Translations under genes and position numbers: made by a program | Assembly (NCBI GenBank): GCA_015499995.1 | Contig: JADNRV010000469.1 | Coordinates: 1 to 31,506 of the forward strand | Length of the DNA stretch: 31,506 bases | Source: Flammula alnicola | Taxonomy: Eukaryota > Basidiomycota > Agaricomycetes > Agaricales > Strophariaceae | Reading direction: 5' to 3' | In this document: positions 9,182 through 19,546 of the stretch, one piece after another | Layout of the letters: the number at the start of each line of letters is the position of its first letter | Position numbering within the stretch: position 1 is the stretch's first letter | Notes under the pieces: model-generated | Told to the model about the DNA's origin: nothing | What the model saw: only the letters and a program-made list of their open reading frames with translations | Databases searched by the model: none

Positions 9182-11178
9182 TTATTCCTGACCGTCCCAA
9201 ATATATCCTACAAATAGATTTGTCCACCACTTGAGTTCTACCCCCGTTCCACTGCCTCCACCCGTTATAGCGGCACTGCTGTCATCTCTACAGACGCTGC
9301 CTTCCTGCTCAGCAGCATCGAGCATCTCTGAAACCAGCGCTACAGTCAGACTCTCCTCTGCAGAGATCTCCATAGTCGTCTTGGGGCCAGTCATCACCAG
9401 GAAGCTGGATAGACGTGCACCGAATGCAGCCGGTGTGTAAGGTGGGGTATGCAGCACGTTCAGCCCCGAAGCAAACGCACGATGGCGGATCGTGGGAATC
9501 GTATGTGCGGGGAGGTGGGGAATGACTTGTAGGAATGTGGAGGGTGGGATGAGAGCTTTTTGTAGGGTGCCTTAGCCGATAACAGGTTCTAAAATTATGT
9601 GAGAAAGAACATACCGACACCTCTTGCACGGTTCCAGCCACCCCACACTTCATCAAGCGCGATGATGCCGCGGTCTTTCATCATCCCGCTAGTAATAATA
9701 TCGTCCTTGTTCAGGTGCGGCGGTCCTTGCAAGACACGAGCAAGTTCACGTGCGAGCTCATCAAACCATTCTCGCTCGTCTTTCATCATATCTAGCGTCA
9801 CAGGCGTGTTTGAAATTTGCAGACCCAACTGAGAAAGTGAAGATCGAATAAATGTCGCTTCCTCTGGCTCTGTGGCAGTTAGTGGCGGTCCAGAGCCTGA
9901 ACTTTGAGCGGATGCCGTGACTGCTGCTGCTGCCGTCAACTTTTCATTGAGCTCCGCAGCCAGCTTCACCATATCTTTGGCTTTCACCATAAGGGCCTCC
10001 AGGTCTTGCAAGGCATCCTTCATGTGAGTTTCCCTACCTTTGGCGGAGGTTTCCACCGTCCTGAGAATGCCAGCTATTTTAGAGTTTTAAAAATAAGCAT
10101 TTTTCTTGTCTCCTTGTTAATAGCAAAAAACATACATATTCCTGACCTTCCAATGGCATTTCGATTATCGGAATCACTGCCATTCAGGGCAGTCGAATTC
10201 GAGCCAGCACCGCTCTCCTAAATATGCAAAAAGTCAGGAACGAGAGGGTACCAATTTTGCATCAATCATCTCAAAAGAGACTTACCTCCCATGCTTTGCT
10301 TTTGAGACTGCGCTTTAGGACAGCATAGAAAGATTTATCTCCGCTCCTACGAAAGCTGATTTTGATCATCTTTGCCGACGCATCGTCGTCATCGAAGTTG
10401 GGAGTAATTGGCCGTGAAGATGGTGCGGAGCGGTGCTCGCCACCTTTGTATTGTGGAAGCTCCGTCGAGCAAATCTCACACGATCGCAGGTATGGATGGT
10501 TAAGGAAAGTACAAGCGGGACATGCGATCGATGTTTGCTTGTGACCACCAGATGAATATAATTCCGGAGCGAGGGTTGTAGTTGAGGATAAAGCGGACGA
10601 CGGGAGAGAGGACGAAAGATGATGTGATGACACCGAAGTAATGGGCGTCGGAACCGCCGTGCGAGGAACCCCGCATAAAGCACAAATCCGAGTTGCAGCT
10701 GGACTTAGGCCCGGCGGGTTTCGGTATGCGCACACTTCGCATTCCCAACTATCAAATTGCGCATGTGCTCTGTCTTGTTCAGCTGAACCCGAAGCAACGG
10801 GATTGCCAGAAAGGTGGCAGGTGACTTTAGGTGAAGATTTGAAGAGCCCTGCATAATATTCCGTTTGCACAATAAGCGACAGAGCCATTTCAAATGACTT
10901 TGCTATTGGGCGATGCGTGTCGATGTAGAAAAGGCGATGAGTGGTAACATGGATGATTCCGTCCTGATGGTCCGGCGATTTCTGAGAGCTAAGTTATTTC
11001 AATCGAAGCGTGAAACGTATGCCCTGGAAAGACGAGGCCTTGAACCCAATTCGCGCTGTACTTACCCATCATATATCCCTACACCATCCTGACTTGCCAG
11101 GAGCTCCTCGTCGTTATAAAGCAAAGCCCGGATGGGTATCGTACCGTCAGCTGATCGTGTGTAGCGTCGCAAAGCCAT
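9182..11178 (-). CDS. VPS36: ESCRT-II subunit Vps36 (581 aa)
   Basis: Exons 11178-11066, 10988-10286, 10217-10136, 10073-9615 and 9570-9182; introns 77, 68, 62 and 44 nt. Vps36 is the ESCRT-II subunit that binds ubiquitin and phosphoinositide for endosomal sorting of membrane cargo. The GLUE domain opens MALRRYTRSADGTIPIRALL and continues HVTTHRLFYID. Two NZF zinc fingers interrupt it, as in yeast: residues 119-147 (WECEVC...CALC, with an unusually long 15-residue loop) and 192-216 (CPACTFLN...CEIC, standard spacing). Only the second has the Thr-Phe pair used for ubiquitin binding. The C-terminal half holds ISGILRTVE, a coiled segment and the winged-helix region, ending KWWTNLFVGYIWDGQE. The start matches the family's usual N-terminus. 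Its promoter is shared with the divergent gene at 11742. Confidence 0.95.
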
Positions 11179-11741
11179 GGTCAGCGGCGCCCGTTGGTAT
11201 GGGTCACTGTAAAGAAGAAAAGGCAGGTTTTCATGGTCGCGTGTACGTAGTAGATTAGATAGCCAGGCCAAGTCACATGTTTTGTAGTAATAAGGCTTTT
11301 CTCAGTGATTTGTTCGCGGCTTGACATTGGACACTCACTACAGGTTTCAACCAGAATTGACTGCGCCTCCTGGATGCTCCAATAAGCTCAAAAGGAAAGA
11401 TTTGTGGGAAAGGAGATGTATACCAAGGTTGTACCAAGGCTAAGGTGTGGTGTCCGGCAATCTGCGTTGGCCGTTACGGTACAAATATACCACCAGCACC
11501 GGGGCTCTTCGTTCTCATCGCCTTCCCGAGGCTTCTGCGATCTCTTGACCGGATAATCTGGCGCGTGGGCAAATGAAACTCGGACGATCTCTCTTTAACT
11601 AGTTTAACTTGACCTACTTCAGATGAGGTTTCCCTCTCACGCCCTTTCCCCTCCCTCTTGTTCCAACCTCAGTTCGTCTGCAAGGTATTGGATTGGATAT
11701 TGGGGATTAGCATCACGACATTCAGGCCACAGACTATCGTT
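11179..11741. promoter_or_regulatory. Divergent promoter between VPS36 and the membrane-protein gene
   Basis: 563 nt separate the two start codons. The stretch holds both 5' UTRs and promoters. An ATG at 11623, about 120 nt upstream of the plus-strand start, opens a frame that after splicing would run past the real start out of frame; if transcribed it is an overlapping upstream ORF. No clear TATA box was seen. Confidence 0.6.
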
Positions 11742-13487
11742 ATGCCGTAAGTGTTTTCGTCAACGTTGCTACATCTACTCACCTCATCAATTATTTTTTG
11801 TTCTGACAGGAACCAGACGATCAGGCTACGCACATTACTGCGCCTGACAATTCTACTCTCTTGCTCCTTGCAAGCCCATTTCTCTGCACTCGCAGCAAAT
11901 GTGACTGTACCCGATACAGACCCCTCGATCGTGTACCAACCTCCTGAATCATGGCATGCGAGTTCGGACTCATGTTCGACATGCCTGAATCCTGGGGCGA
12001 CGGCTTCGTACCACGAAGCAATACATCCACCCCTTACTGATGACACGGACGACTCTCCATCTAGTTCGACAGGGGCTCCGACGCCTACTTCTCCATCCGT
12101 GAAAGTACCTATAATATCGACGTCGACGCATCCTTTATCGCAGAAGCTCTCAGCAGCTCCAAGTCCGTCTGCTGCAAATTCGGATGGCGGCCCTAGTGAC
12201 CCAACTGAGTCTAGCGGCAAGGGTAAACGATCAATCATGGCAAGATTCCTTCGTCGGCCAAGGCTTGACATCGACGATGAAGGATTCGAAGATCCGAACA
12301 TCTTCATGTCATTCAATTTTACTGGCAAGTCTAAATTTGCAGCCGTCGTTCTTTTTTTCATGGTGTTCGACGTCTTAGGCTCTGCCGTCTATCTCTTTGC
12401 TATCCAACCTCCCGATGTTATTAATGCCAACGGTACCTCCTCGAGCATGAACTTAACGTTCTTCATGGACAATGTACCATCGGGAAGCGTTATCAAGAAC
12501 AGCACTCCGGGATCTACGGAGTATATTCCTGGCCAACTCGTTTTCTCGAGAAGCGATCTAACACAAGGCCCTCACCAACTCCTCATCAACATCGGTCAAA
12601 ACTCGACGTTTATGTTTGATCATCTCATCTACACAACGGAGGCTAACAATGGCGCAAATAGTAACTCCACGACCACTGTACCTACTACACCAATTGGCCA
12701 GAGTCTGCCAAGCCAGACTATTGACCCGTAAGTATCAAAGTCGTGTTAATGTCGGCGATTCCTTTCGTTGTCTCCCATTGAAGAAACACGCTAATCCTGC
12801 GCCTTGTTTTACAGGAAGGTTAAAAAGCATAATGTTGCCACTTTTGCTGCTGCTGTCGGCGGGAGTGTCGGTGTTTTGGGTCTCTTCTCCCTCGGTCTCG
12901 CTCTTAGCATTATTCGGAGGAGGCAGTTAGCGGCACGCAGGGAGCGCCTCGATCGCGAGTCGCTGCATACTAATGCATCCGACGATTCACCACACATGTC
13001 GGGACCAGCTCCATTCGTGCCGAGATATTTCCCAGACACAGTCATCCCACCAGATCCACCAACCTACATGGCCGCATTAGCGACCAATCAGAATAACTCT
13101 ACCCTATTGGCGACGCTTCCTCTCAGTGCGTTTGGCACCGCGCACCGATCATACGCGGATATACCTCCCGCGACACCGCCCCCTCCTTTGGACGAGCCCA
13201 TTATGATCCCACCCCCTCCACCATTCCCCGTTGCGATTGCAACAGGTCGGCCTCTTATCCTACCAGAAGGCGCTGCGTCTTTCTCAATACCGGGAGCGCA
13301 GCAACCTTCTCACAACGTGGCCTCCGTGGGTAGCGAACCTTCTAATTCTGCTGTAGCGCCTGAACTCGTGCCTCTGCTTCAGCCCGACACTGACACAAGG
13401 CCGCGATCGCGGGCGTCTTCCAGATCAGTTGACGTCCGTGAAACTGAACCCACGGAGGCAACGCATCTTCGTGAAGACGTCTCCTAG
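11742..13487 (+). CDS. Single-pass membrane glycoprotein, agaricomycete family (513 aa)
   Basis: Exons 11742-11746 (only ATG plus 2 nt), 11810-12324, 12379-12727 and 12815-13487. The start MPNQTIRLRTLLRLTILLSC is a signal peptide. The ectodomain begins VTVPDTDPSIVYQPPESWH, with a CSTCL motif, and continues after an S/T/P-rich stretch as SFNFTGSAVYLFAIQPP and GPHQLLINIG, with several N-glycosylation sites. A helix at about 297-322 precedes a stop-transfer RRR. The cytoplasmic tail is proline-rich (PPPPPF) and long (about 190 aa). This architecture is common and expanded in agaricomycetes, and its role is unknown. Intron 2 (12325-12378) is GC-AG with a GCAAGT donor; its removal is inferred because it joins FNFTG to SAVYLF as in relatives. 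Confidence 0.85.
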
Positions 13488-15923
13488 ACCCGGGTCCTCA
13501 AACCCCAGACAGACGTCGTCGCATGTACCTTTATTTCTAAAAAGTGCCGCCTTACGGGGTGACTCTATGCTTTTATTGAAAAGCATCCGTCGCGGATATC
13601 TTTGCATATTGATGTTTTTCGTAACGGCAGACTCCCAAAGTCTGTACTGATTCATAGCGTATATAGAGAGCACTTTTTTGTATTACTTACGCATTTACAT
13701 TACGCTCACATTCATTCATTCCTATCAGCCAATCACGCATCTATTTTATCGCATTTTCTCTCACTCGTAACCCGACTTTGTGGTTTGATACCTCTCGTCT
13801 CAATAAGGCGACAAAGACACATACATGCTCCAATGCCGCATCTAATTTACCGAGTGTTTGGTTGTGGCGAGTTGTGGACGGGCAAGACGACTACAACTGT
13901 CAAGAACTTGTCAACCTCGGCGTTTATTTTTAGAACACCACTGCCGTATTTTAGGGATGATGACTACGAACGGCAGAGAAATCTCATGTCGCATTGATGG
14001 GAAAGGAACGCCCAATGTGTGTCTTTGCCGCAGGTATCACGAATTCGACTACTATATGAGGACTTTTTGGTCGGGAGTCATGAGAGACCAATTGCTGTTT
14101 TTCAAGTTCTCGGATCTCAAATACATATACCATCGTAATCGTCGGACGGGTCTGCAGCATAGGCTGAAAGGTAATCCTAATCCCACATACACATATCTGA
14201 TAACGATACATTGAACTGTCAACTTAAAGAGCGGGGATGTGTATCAGATACATGGGTCGTGGTTGGTATTTTTAGTTGGAATGCATCTCACAAATATTTT
14301 TTCCTTGACTAACAACGCTCGGGCTACGCATTTGATTGCTTCAAGGGGACTCCCGAGAGCATCAAGGAGGCATTATTTTCGGTGCGCAGGCCAACTGTAT
14401 TGTGCGTGGCAAGGTCCAAGTTTAAACGGTGGAAAGTACGCTTGGCATTATCACACAAGTTCAACTGTGGCCATCTCTATAATTCAATGAAGGCGCAATG
14501 TGCCGTGCGCGACGCCATCTCGTAATTCGTGTTCGTTTCTCGTGGAAACAACTGGCTTATTTTTGCATTAGAAATCCAAGCAGCATGTATCGTTCTGGCA
14601 GTACTTATCTAGCAGCGGCAGTAGCCATTAAGGCGTGTTCGACGGAAACCTCGAGCGCCAGATCCGCAGCACAGATGGATGGGTGACGGCCCTGACTGCG
14701 CTTTGGAAAATAAACCTCAGTTGTGGACTTCTCGTGGCATTAGCGAAGATTAATTGTTTTTTGACAAGCAAGTCTTTCACCTCGAGCCTCGATGTAGAAG
14801 TAGAAGCGTAGTTTCTGATATGCGTCTCCGCAGTCTTATGGCTGATGTGAGTTGATAGGTTCTACAAGACTATGCTCCCTTGTCGATTTGGTGAGGCCGG
14901 AAGTCGACATTACCGGAGGAAGAGATTGAAATCGCGGAACATAGTTAAGTAAGAATTTTGCAAAATAATTTCTATGCTGACTCTCGAGGAAAGAGGTACT
15001 TACTATGAAACAAGAAATTTTTTGAAGCACCTAGAATAGCCCTTAGGCTTTGTTGTGAATTCATAAGGAACAATCAAAATCGGGTTTGTTGCGCACATGT
15101 ATGGATTCAAGAACACAAGAATTTCTGGGAGCTTGAGAGGGTATGAGTCCTTGAATTATAGGCAAGAATAATGTCTTCTAGATTTCTTGAACCTTGAATA
15201 TTTGAATGATACAGCTTCAAATATTTGCGAGGTGAGCTCGGTACATGGAAAGCAATTAGCGTCAATGATAAACCACATCTTACCACTGATGCGAACCGTA
15301 TCGGACTGACCATTCTGATTCAACACCGATCCGTGGAAATCAGTTACTATCGGAAGAAAGGGATGAAGTCTTCTTCCGATTTCCTCGAGCACACGTCCAC
15401 ACAGCTGATAGCAGTCAAGCGCGGCAGCGACTACTATCGACAGTCATCAAATGCGGGCTTCGCACACGACCACATGGTTTCGCATCTCGTCAGTTATTCG
15501 GCGACTTCTATACAGGGTGCTCCAGCAGGCATTGCTAACCGGGCCAAGCATTTAATAAGTAAGGAGAGGGTTGAAGATTTACTTAGCGATCAGCTGGGAA
15601 TGCGAAACTGCGCCTGAGATCCTCATGAACGTGGGCTTGACCTTGACAGGTGTGAATACAGGTGCTCAACTTCCTTAATCGATGAGCGGATGGAACAATC
15701 AAGGCATTGGAGAATGAGCCGATCTCTCCGCAGAATTTGATTCGAGAATTATCTAAACATGAAAAGAGAGATCTGACGGAAGTGAAGGTCAGAATGGAAT
15801 GTCTAGGATCAATCATAGAAAACGCAAATCTAACCAAAGCGTTTATAATTTTGCAGCGTGTGCAATCCATGCCATCCATCATATATAACAGCCGTTATCA
15901 AGTATCACGCCCGCGCTCAACTA
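13488..15923. other. 2.4 kb without a recognised gene
   Basis: After the membrane-protein stop, many overlapping frames exist on both strands but none shows a recognised family or coherent splicing. Around 15225-15620 both strands are unusually free of stops: a plus-strand frame reads GLRTRPHGFASRQLFGDFYT, and a minus-strand exon with acceptor ACTGCTATCAG reads LCGRVLEEIGRRLHPFLPIV. They cannot both be genes and I call neither. This could be an eroded gene or transposon. Confidence 0.4.
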
Positions 15924-16433
15924 TTACTTCTTCTTTTTAGGCTTTTTCTTTTTCACACCACCTGCAGCAGGTGCCGCGGTCGGAATCGCAGTTGGTGCCT
16001 GAGGAGATAGAGGGCTGGTGCCGCGGTCATGTTCAATTGGTGAGAGTATATCGGAGGTCGTAGCGGGTAATGGGGTGCCCTCTCGGCGTTTCTGATTTTG
16101 CATCTTTTGCATTAGGGACAAGTTCAAGGACTCAAAACGATTGAGAAAGATCGACGAATTCGTCTTAAATTTGAGACACTGAGAAGCAGAGTTTAGAATA
16201 ATTTTGGCTCTCTTCAGCTCGAAGACTCACTGTGGTGTCGTCCGTGATTTTCAGTACCAGTTTACCCTCTGATGATTTCCATTTTACGCAGTAGCGCGTC
16301 TGATGGAATATAAAAGGTTTTGTGAGATAAGAAGGCGTCGATTCCGAGCGATAGCACATACATTATTTGGTGATTTTGCATACAATGACTCCGCCGCATC
16401 CTGGAACCCTTGCCAGGAGTGGATGTACACCAT
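15924..16433 (-). CDS. SRP9: Signal recognition particle subunit SRP9 (131 aa)
   Basis: Exons 16433-16362, 16299-16231 and 16178-15924; introns 62 and 52 nt. The protein opens MVYIHSWQGFQDAAESLYAK and continues TRYCVKWKSSEGKLVLKITD, then CLKFKTNSSIFLNRFESLNL. This is the SRP9 alpha-beta-beta-beta-alpha fold, which binds SRP14 and the Alu domain of SRP RNA to give elongation arrest in the cytosol. At 131 aa it is longer than mammalian SRP9 (about 86 aa) because of a Pro/Ala/Thr-rich tail that ends in a lysine cluster, VKKKKPKKKK. The basic tail probably contacts RNA. The gene is divergent from the carrier at 16644 across only 210 nt. Confidence 0.93.
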
Positions 16434-16643
16434 AGCTCATCGAGGTTGATGGTGTTGTGGGACACACTCGCATCCAACAATCAGTGGTCACACGAGTCAC
16501 ACTCCAGTGACCGCCAATTATTAGCCGATAAATCCGTCCCCTGCTCCGCCCGTCTTGAACGTCGTTCCAAGGTCCGCTTTTGTCGCTTTGTTTCCTTATT
16601 TTTTGACATTGTACTCTCGTGTTCCCTCTCTTCATTATCTGCG
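16434..16643. promoter_or_regulatory. Compact bidirectional promoter, SRP9 / ODC carrier
   Basis: Only 210 nt lie between the two start codons, so both 5' UTRs and core promoters share this DNA. It contains a CCAAT box in the stretch CCGCCAATTATTAG and an inverted GGTCAC...GTGACC pair near 16486-16522. No TATA box is evident for either gene, as expected for housekeeping promoters. Confidence 0.6.
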
Positions 16644-18270
16644 ATGTCTACAGAACACAAGCCAAAGTGTGAGTTAGTCTTATCAAGTCGCGTCGCGTGA
16701 TAAAGCTAATTCCACGGTTTTCAGCTCTGCCTTTCATAGCCAACTTTGCGGCGGGTGCAATTGCTGGTATCTCAGAGATTCTTACATTCTACCCTCTGGG
16801 TGAGTTTTGATATTATGTCGTAACATGTCCGATAGTTAACTCCAAGGTGCAGATGTTGTACGTCCAGACCGTGAGATTCACACGAGATCCGTTCCCAATA
16901 ATATTGTTCATAGGTCAAGACGCGCATGCAATTGGAAACCGGAAAGTCGCAGTTCGGACTGGTAGGAACTTTCAAAAGTATTATCAAGGAAGAAGGGTGT
17001 GTGTAAACGTTTGAATTTGTGTCGTGTCTTGCTAAGATAGATCCACAGCGCAGGTCGCCTTTACCGAGGTAAATTTCTCGCGTGAAGCTCTCTTACCGAA
17101 GGCTGAGACGAAGGCAGGCCTTGTTCCTCCATTAATGCTCGAGGCACCTAAGCGTGCTGTAAAATTGTCAGTGCCTGAACCCGCGAATATTTGCATGGGC
17201 TGAATTTTTTTTTTTTGGTAGCGCCGCCAACGACTTCTGGGGCAAAAGATACCTGGGCTTGACCGGAGAATCTAAGATGACCCAAAGTATATCAGTTCTG
17301 ACGGGGTGCAGTGCCGGAGCTACTGTAATGCATCCCTTCATCAAGCATGATGCTTTAATAATCCCGAGTTCTAGGAAAGTTTCGTTGTTGTGCCTTTTGA
17401 GCTCGTGAAAATCAAGTGAGTATGGTATGCTTATGGTTTATAAGTTTTCAGTCTGATTTTTGCTAATTTTCAACGAGGCTGCAAGATAAGAAGAGCACCT
17501 ACAAGGGACCCATAGACGTCGTGAAGCACATTGTCCGTAAGGATGGTCTGCTCGGTCTCTATGCGGGAATGGAGTCAACGTTCTGGAGGTACGCATAACG
17601 CTTATATTTTCTGAATTATTTATTTATTTCTAAATCGACTTTTCTAAATCGACTTTTTCTACATAGGCACGTATTCTGGAACGGCGGTTACTTTGGTTGC
17701 ATTTACCAAGTCAAATCTCTCCTTCCAAAGCCTGAGGTAATCGACGAAACACTTCTGAAGTGTCTCATACTCACGCATTCAATAGACACCCCAGAGTGAA
17801 CTTCTCAATAACTTTGTCTCCGGTTCAATTGGTGGATTTGCTGGCACGCTGCTCAACACTCCGTAAGTTCCACACAGGCCTTCGCGATTATATGGCCATG
17901 ACGTTTATCGCTCCATCTTCGAAAACAGACTCGATGTACGTCACTTTCTCGTCTTGCTTTTGGCATCGTCTTAGTTTGGATTTCCAGGTCGTCAAATCTC
18001 GTATCCAAGGGGCGGAAAAGATAGCCGGTGTAGCGCCAAAATACAACTGGACATTCCCCGCGGTGGTGGCGATTGCACGCGAAGAGGGATTTGCTGCGCT
18101 GTACAAGGGATTCGTGCCCAAAGTTCTTCGATTAGCTCCAGGAGGAGGTGTCCTACTTCTCGTTGTAGAATTTACCTTGGGCGTCTTCAGGAAAGGTATC
18201 TTAATCTTATCTTGACCTGGCTCGCTTTCTGACGAATCCTATTTCAGCACTTGGACCTCCATACATTTAG
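16644..18270 (+). CDS. ODC1: Mitochondrial 2-oxodicarboxylate carrier (298 aa)
   Basis: Fourteen exons: 16644-16668, 16725-16799, 16853-16857, 16914-16996, 17049-17068, 17118-17166, 17222-17324, 17375-17415, 17478-17588, 17667-17736, 17786-17862, 17929-17935, 17988-18195, 18248-18270. The product is a three-repeat SLC25 carrier of the inner membrane. Repeat signatures are PLDVVKTRMQ, PFELVKIKLQ and PLDVVKSRIQ. Openings such as ALPFIANFAAG-type (here SLPFIANFAAGAIAGISEIL), ETGKSQFGL and GLYAGMESTFWRHVFWNGGY match the Odc1/Odc2 group, which exchanges 2-oxoadipate and 2-oxoglutarate in lysine metabolism. Exons 3 (5 nt) and 12 (7 nt) encode the heart of the first and third signatures; without them the frame breaks and the motif is lost. 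Length and ends fit the family. Substrate is inferred from motif resemblance. Confidence 0.93.
17627..17654 (+). repeat. Two-copy 14-nt tandem repeat inside carrier intron 9
   Basis: The unit TTTCTAAATCGACT occurs twice head to tail within intron 17589-17666 and duplicates a CTAAAT branch-site-like motif. It makes this the longest intron of the gene (78 nt). Confidence 0.75.
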
Positions 18271-19016
18271 AAATGCAAAATGATATTACCTCCCGAAATA
18301 TACTAATTTGTATTTTTTTTCCCGCATCCTTGATATTCGGTTTGCATTGGCCTTCACAGGAGTGACCTGTCTAGCTGTTTTGTTCCTGTCGTACTCAAGC
18401 ACGTTTCTGGCCCATTTGGTTCTGCTCTTTGCACAGCTGCACTTGGGGAGGCTTTTCTCGACTCTGAGTCTTCTGGCAATTTTGTTTTCTGGTGGGTTTG
18501 TTCTCTTGGAGTTCCATATCGCTGCCACGTTGGGTCATTACAACTCTGGGGTCATCAATGACTTAGCTATGTACAGTCATCCACCATCAAATGTCAATAA
18601 CTCTGCAAAGAGCACTCCGCTTGCCTTCAAATAAATTGTAAGATATAGTTCTACATATTGCTGACTGGTTCAATCAACTTCCACGAGTCGGTGGCACGTC
18701 CTGGTTACGCTTTGTCTACCTAACTGTCAATAACTATGACGCACAAACTGACCTACTTGTTTTGATTATTACCATTAATACCCACGATCTCTTCCGTTGT
18801 TGTCATCCTCACGTCCGAGCCTTGTCCATAAATGAAAGAAATTCGTTGTTTCTACAAGCTCCAAAACGCGATTCGAGCGACATTGCTGAGCTCTACTCTA
18901 CTTCGATATGGGACGGCTCTCTTTTACCCTCCGAATTTGAAGTTCGTTGACGCCAAATATGCCACCACCAAATCCGCATATCGTACAGCAAAATGTACCA
19001 AACACATCGGAAAACA
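18271..19016. other. Intergenic, no gene seen
   Basis: About 750 nt between the carrier stop and the hydrophobin TATA box. A hydrophobic frame at 18308-18634 lacks an ATG start and looks like a chance reading of pyrimidine-rich 3' flank. Nothing else is supported. Confidence 0.5.
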
Positions 19017-19023
19017 TATAAAA
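19017..19023 (+). promoter_or_regulatory. TATA box of the hydrophobin
   Basis: TATAAAA lies 67 nt upstream of the hydrophobin ATG, the position expected for a strongly expressed, TATA-driven fungal gene. Its survival suggests the gene was once highly expressed and decayed recently. Confidence 0.65.
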
Positions 19024-19089
19024 CCTGGGTGAAGTACGCGTTGTATCCTCACTCGAACAATCTACGAATTGAGTAACACCGTCTTCAAC

Positions 19090-19546
19090 ATGCAATTCAA
19101 AGTCCTCGTTGCCCTTGCCATCGGTGCAAACCTTGCTGCCGCCACGAGCTCCCCAGCCAGCCAGTGCAACAATGGCGACCTCCAATGCTGCCAGCGCACT
19201 GGAAAGGCTTCACACCCTCCTGTTGCCAAGCTTCTCGGCCCCTTGGGCATTGTCGTTCAGGACGTTACTGCGCTTGTTGGCGTCACTTACAGCCCCATCA
19301 CCGTCATTGGTTTTGGAGGTACCTCTTGGTATGAAAACAAATATTTCGTATCCCTGATATGATCAGGCGCTCATTATTTCCTCTTCAACAGCACTGCTCA
19401 ACCCGTCTCTGCACCAACTCATCCTTCAGTCAGCACCTATTTAAAATCTTACCTTTTGTTTTCTGTTCGGAAAGAAATGCACACGGCACCGCTCTTTAGA
19501 CGGCATCATCGCTCTTAGCCGCACCCTCGTTGATATCAACCTTTGA
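19090..19546 (+). pseudogene. Decayed class I hydrophobin
   Basis: Three exons by homology: 19090-19328, 19392-19428 and 19500-19546. A secretion signal (MQFKVLVALAIGANLAAA) is followed by the class I start QCNNGDLQCCQ with Cys1-3 intact (Cys26, 33, 34). Hydrophobins are secreted amphipathic proteins that coat aerial hyphae and need eight cysteines. Here Cys4 is Tyr67 (TAC at 19288), Cys5 (split by intron 1) is kept, one base is missing in the Cys6-Cys7 pair at about 19408, which shifts the frame, and Cys8 is Arg (CGC at 19520). After the shift, the C-terminal pattern TNSSFNGIIAL...INL and the stop at 19544 are still readable in the old frame. Three of four disulfides cannot form, so this is a pseudogene rather than a variant hydrophobin. 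Confidence 0.85.

Noticed and set aside
11623..11847. ATG at 11623 as the start of the membrane-protein gene
   Set aside because: After removal of the intron at 11747-11809 this frame reaches a stop within 13 codons, whereas the ATG at 11742 reads into a signal peptide and the whole protein.
16853..16913. Reading straight through 16853-16913 without the second splice
   Set aside because: It gives DVVRPDREIH and loses the carrier signature and frame; the 5-nt exon restores the exact motif.
18308..18634. Hydrophobic 108-codon plus-strand frame that looks like a membrane protein
   Set aside because: It begins at a TTG, sits directly in the 3' flank of the carrier, and the hydrophobicity is explained by pyrimidine-rich sequence.
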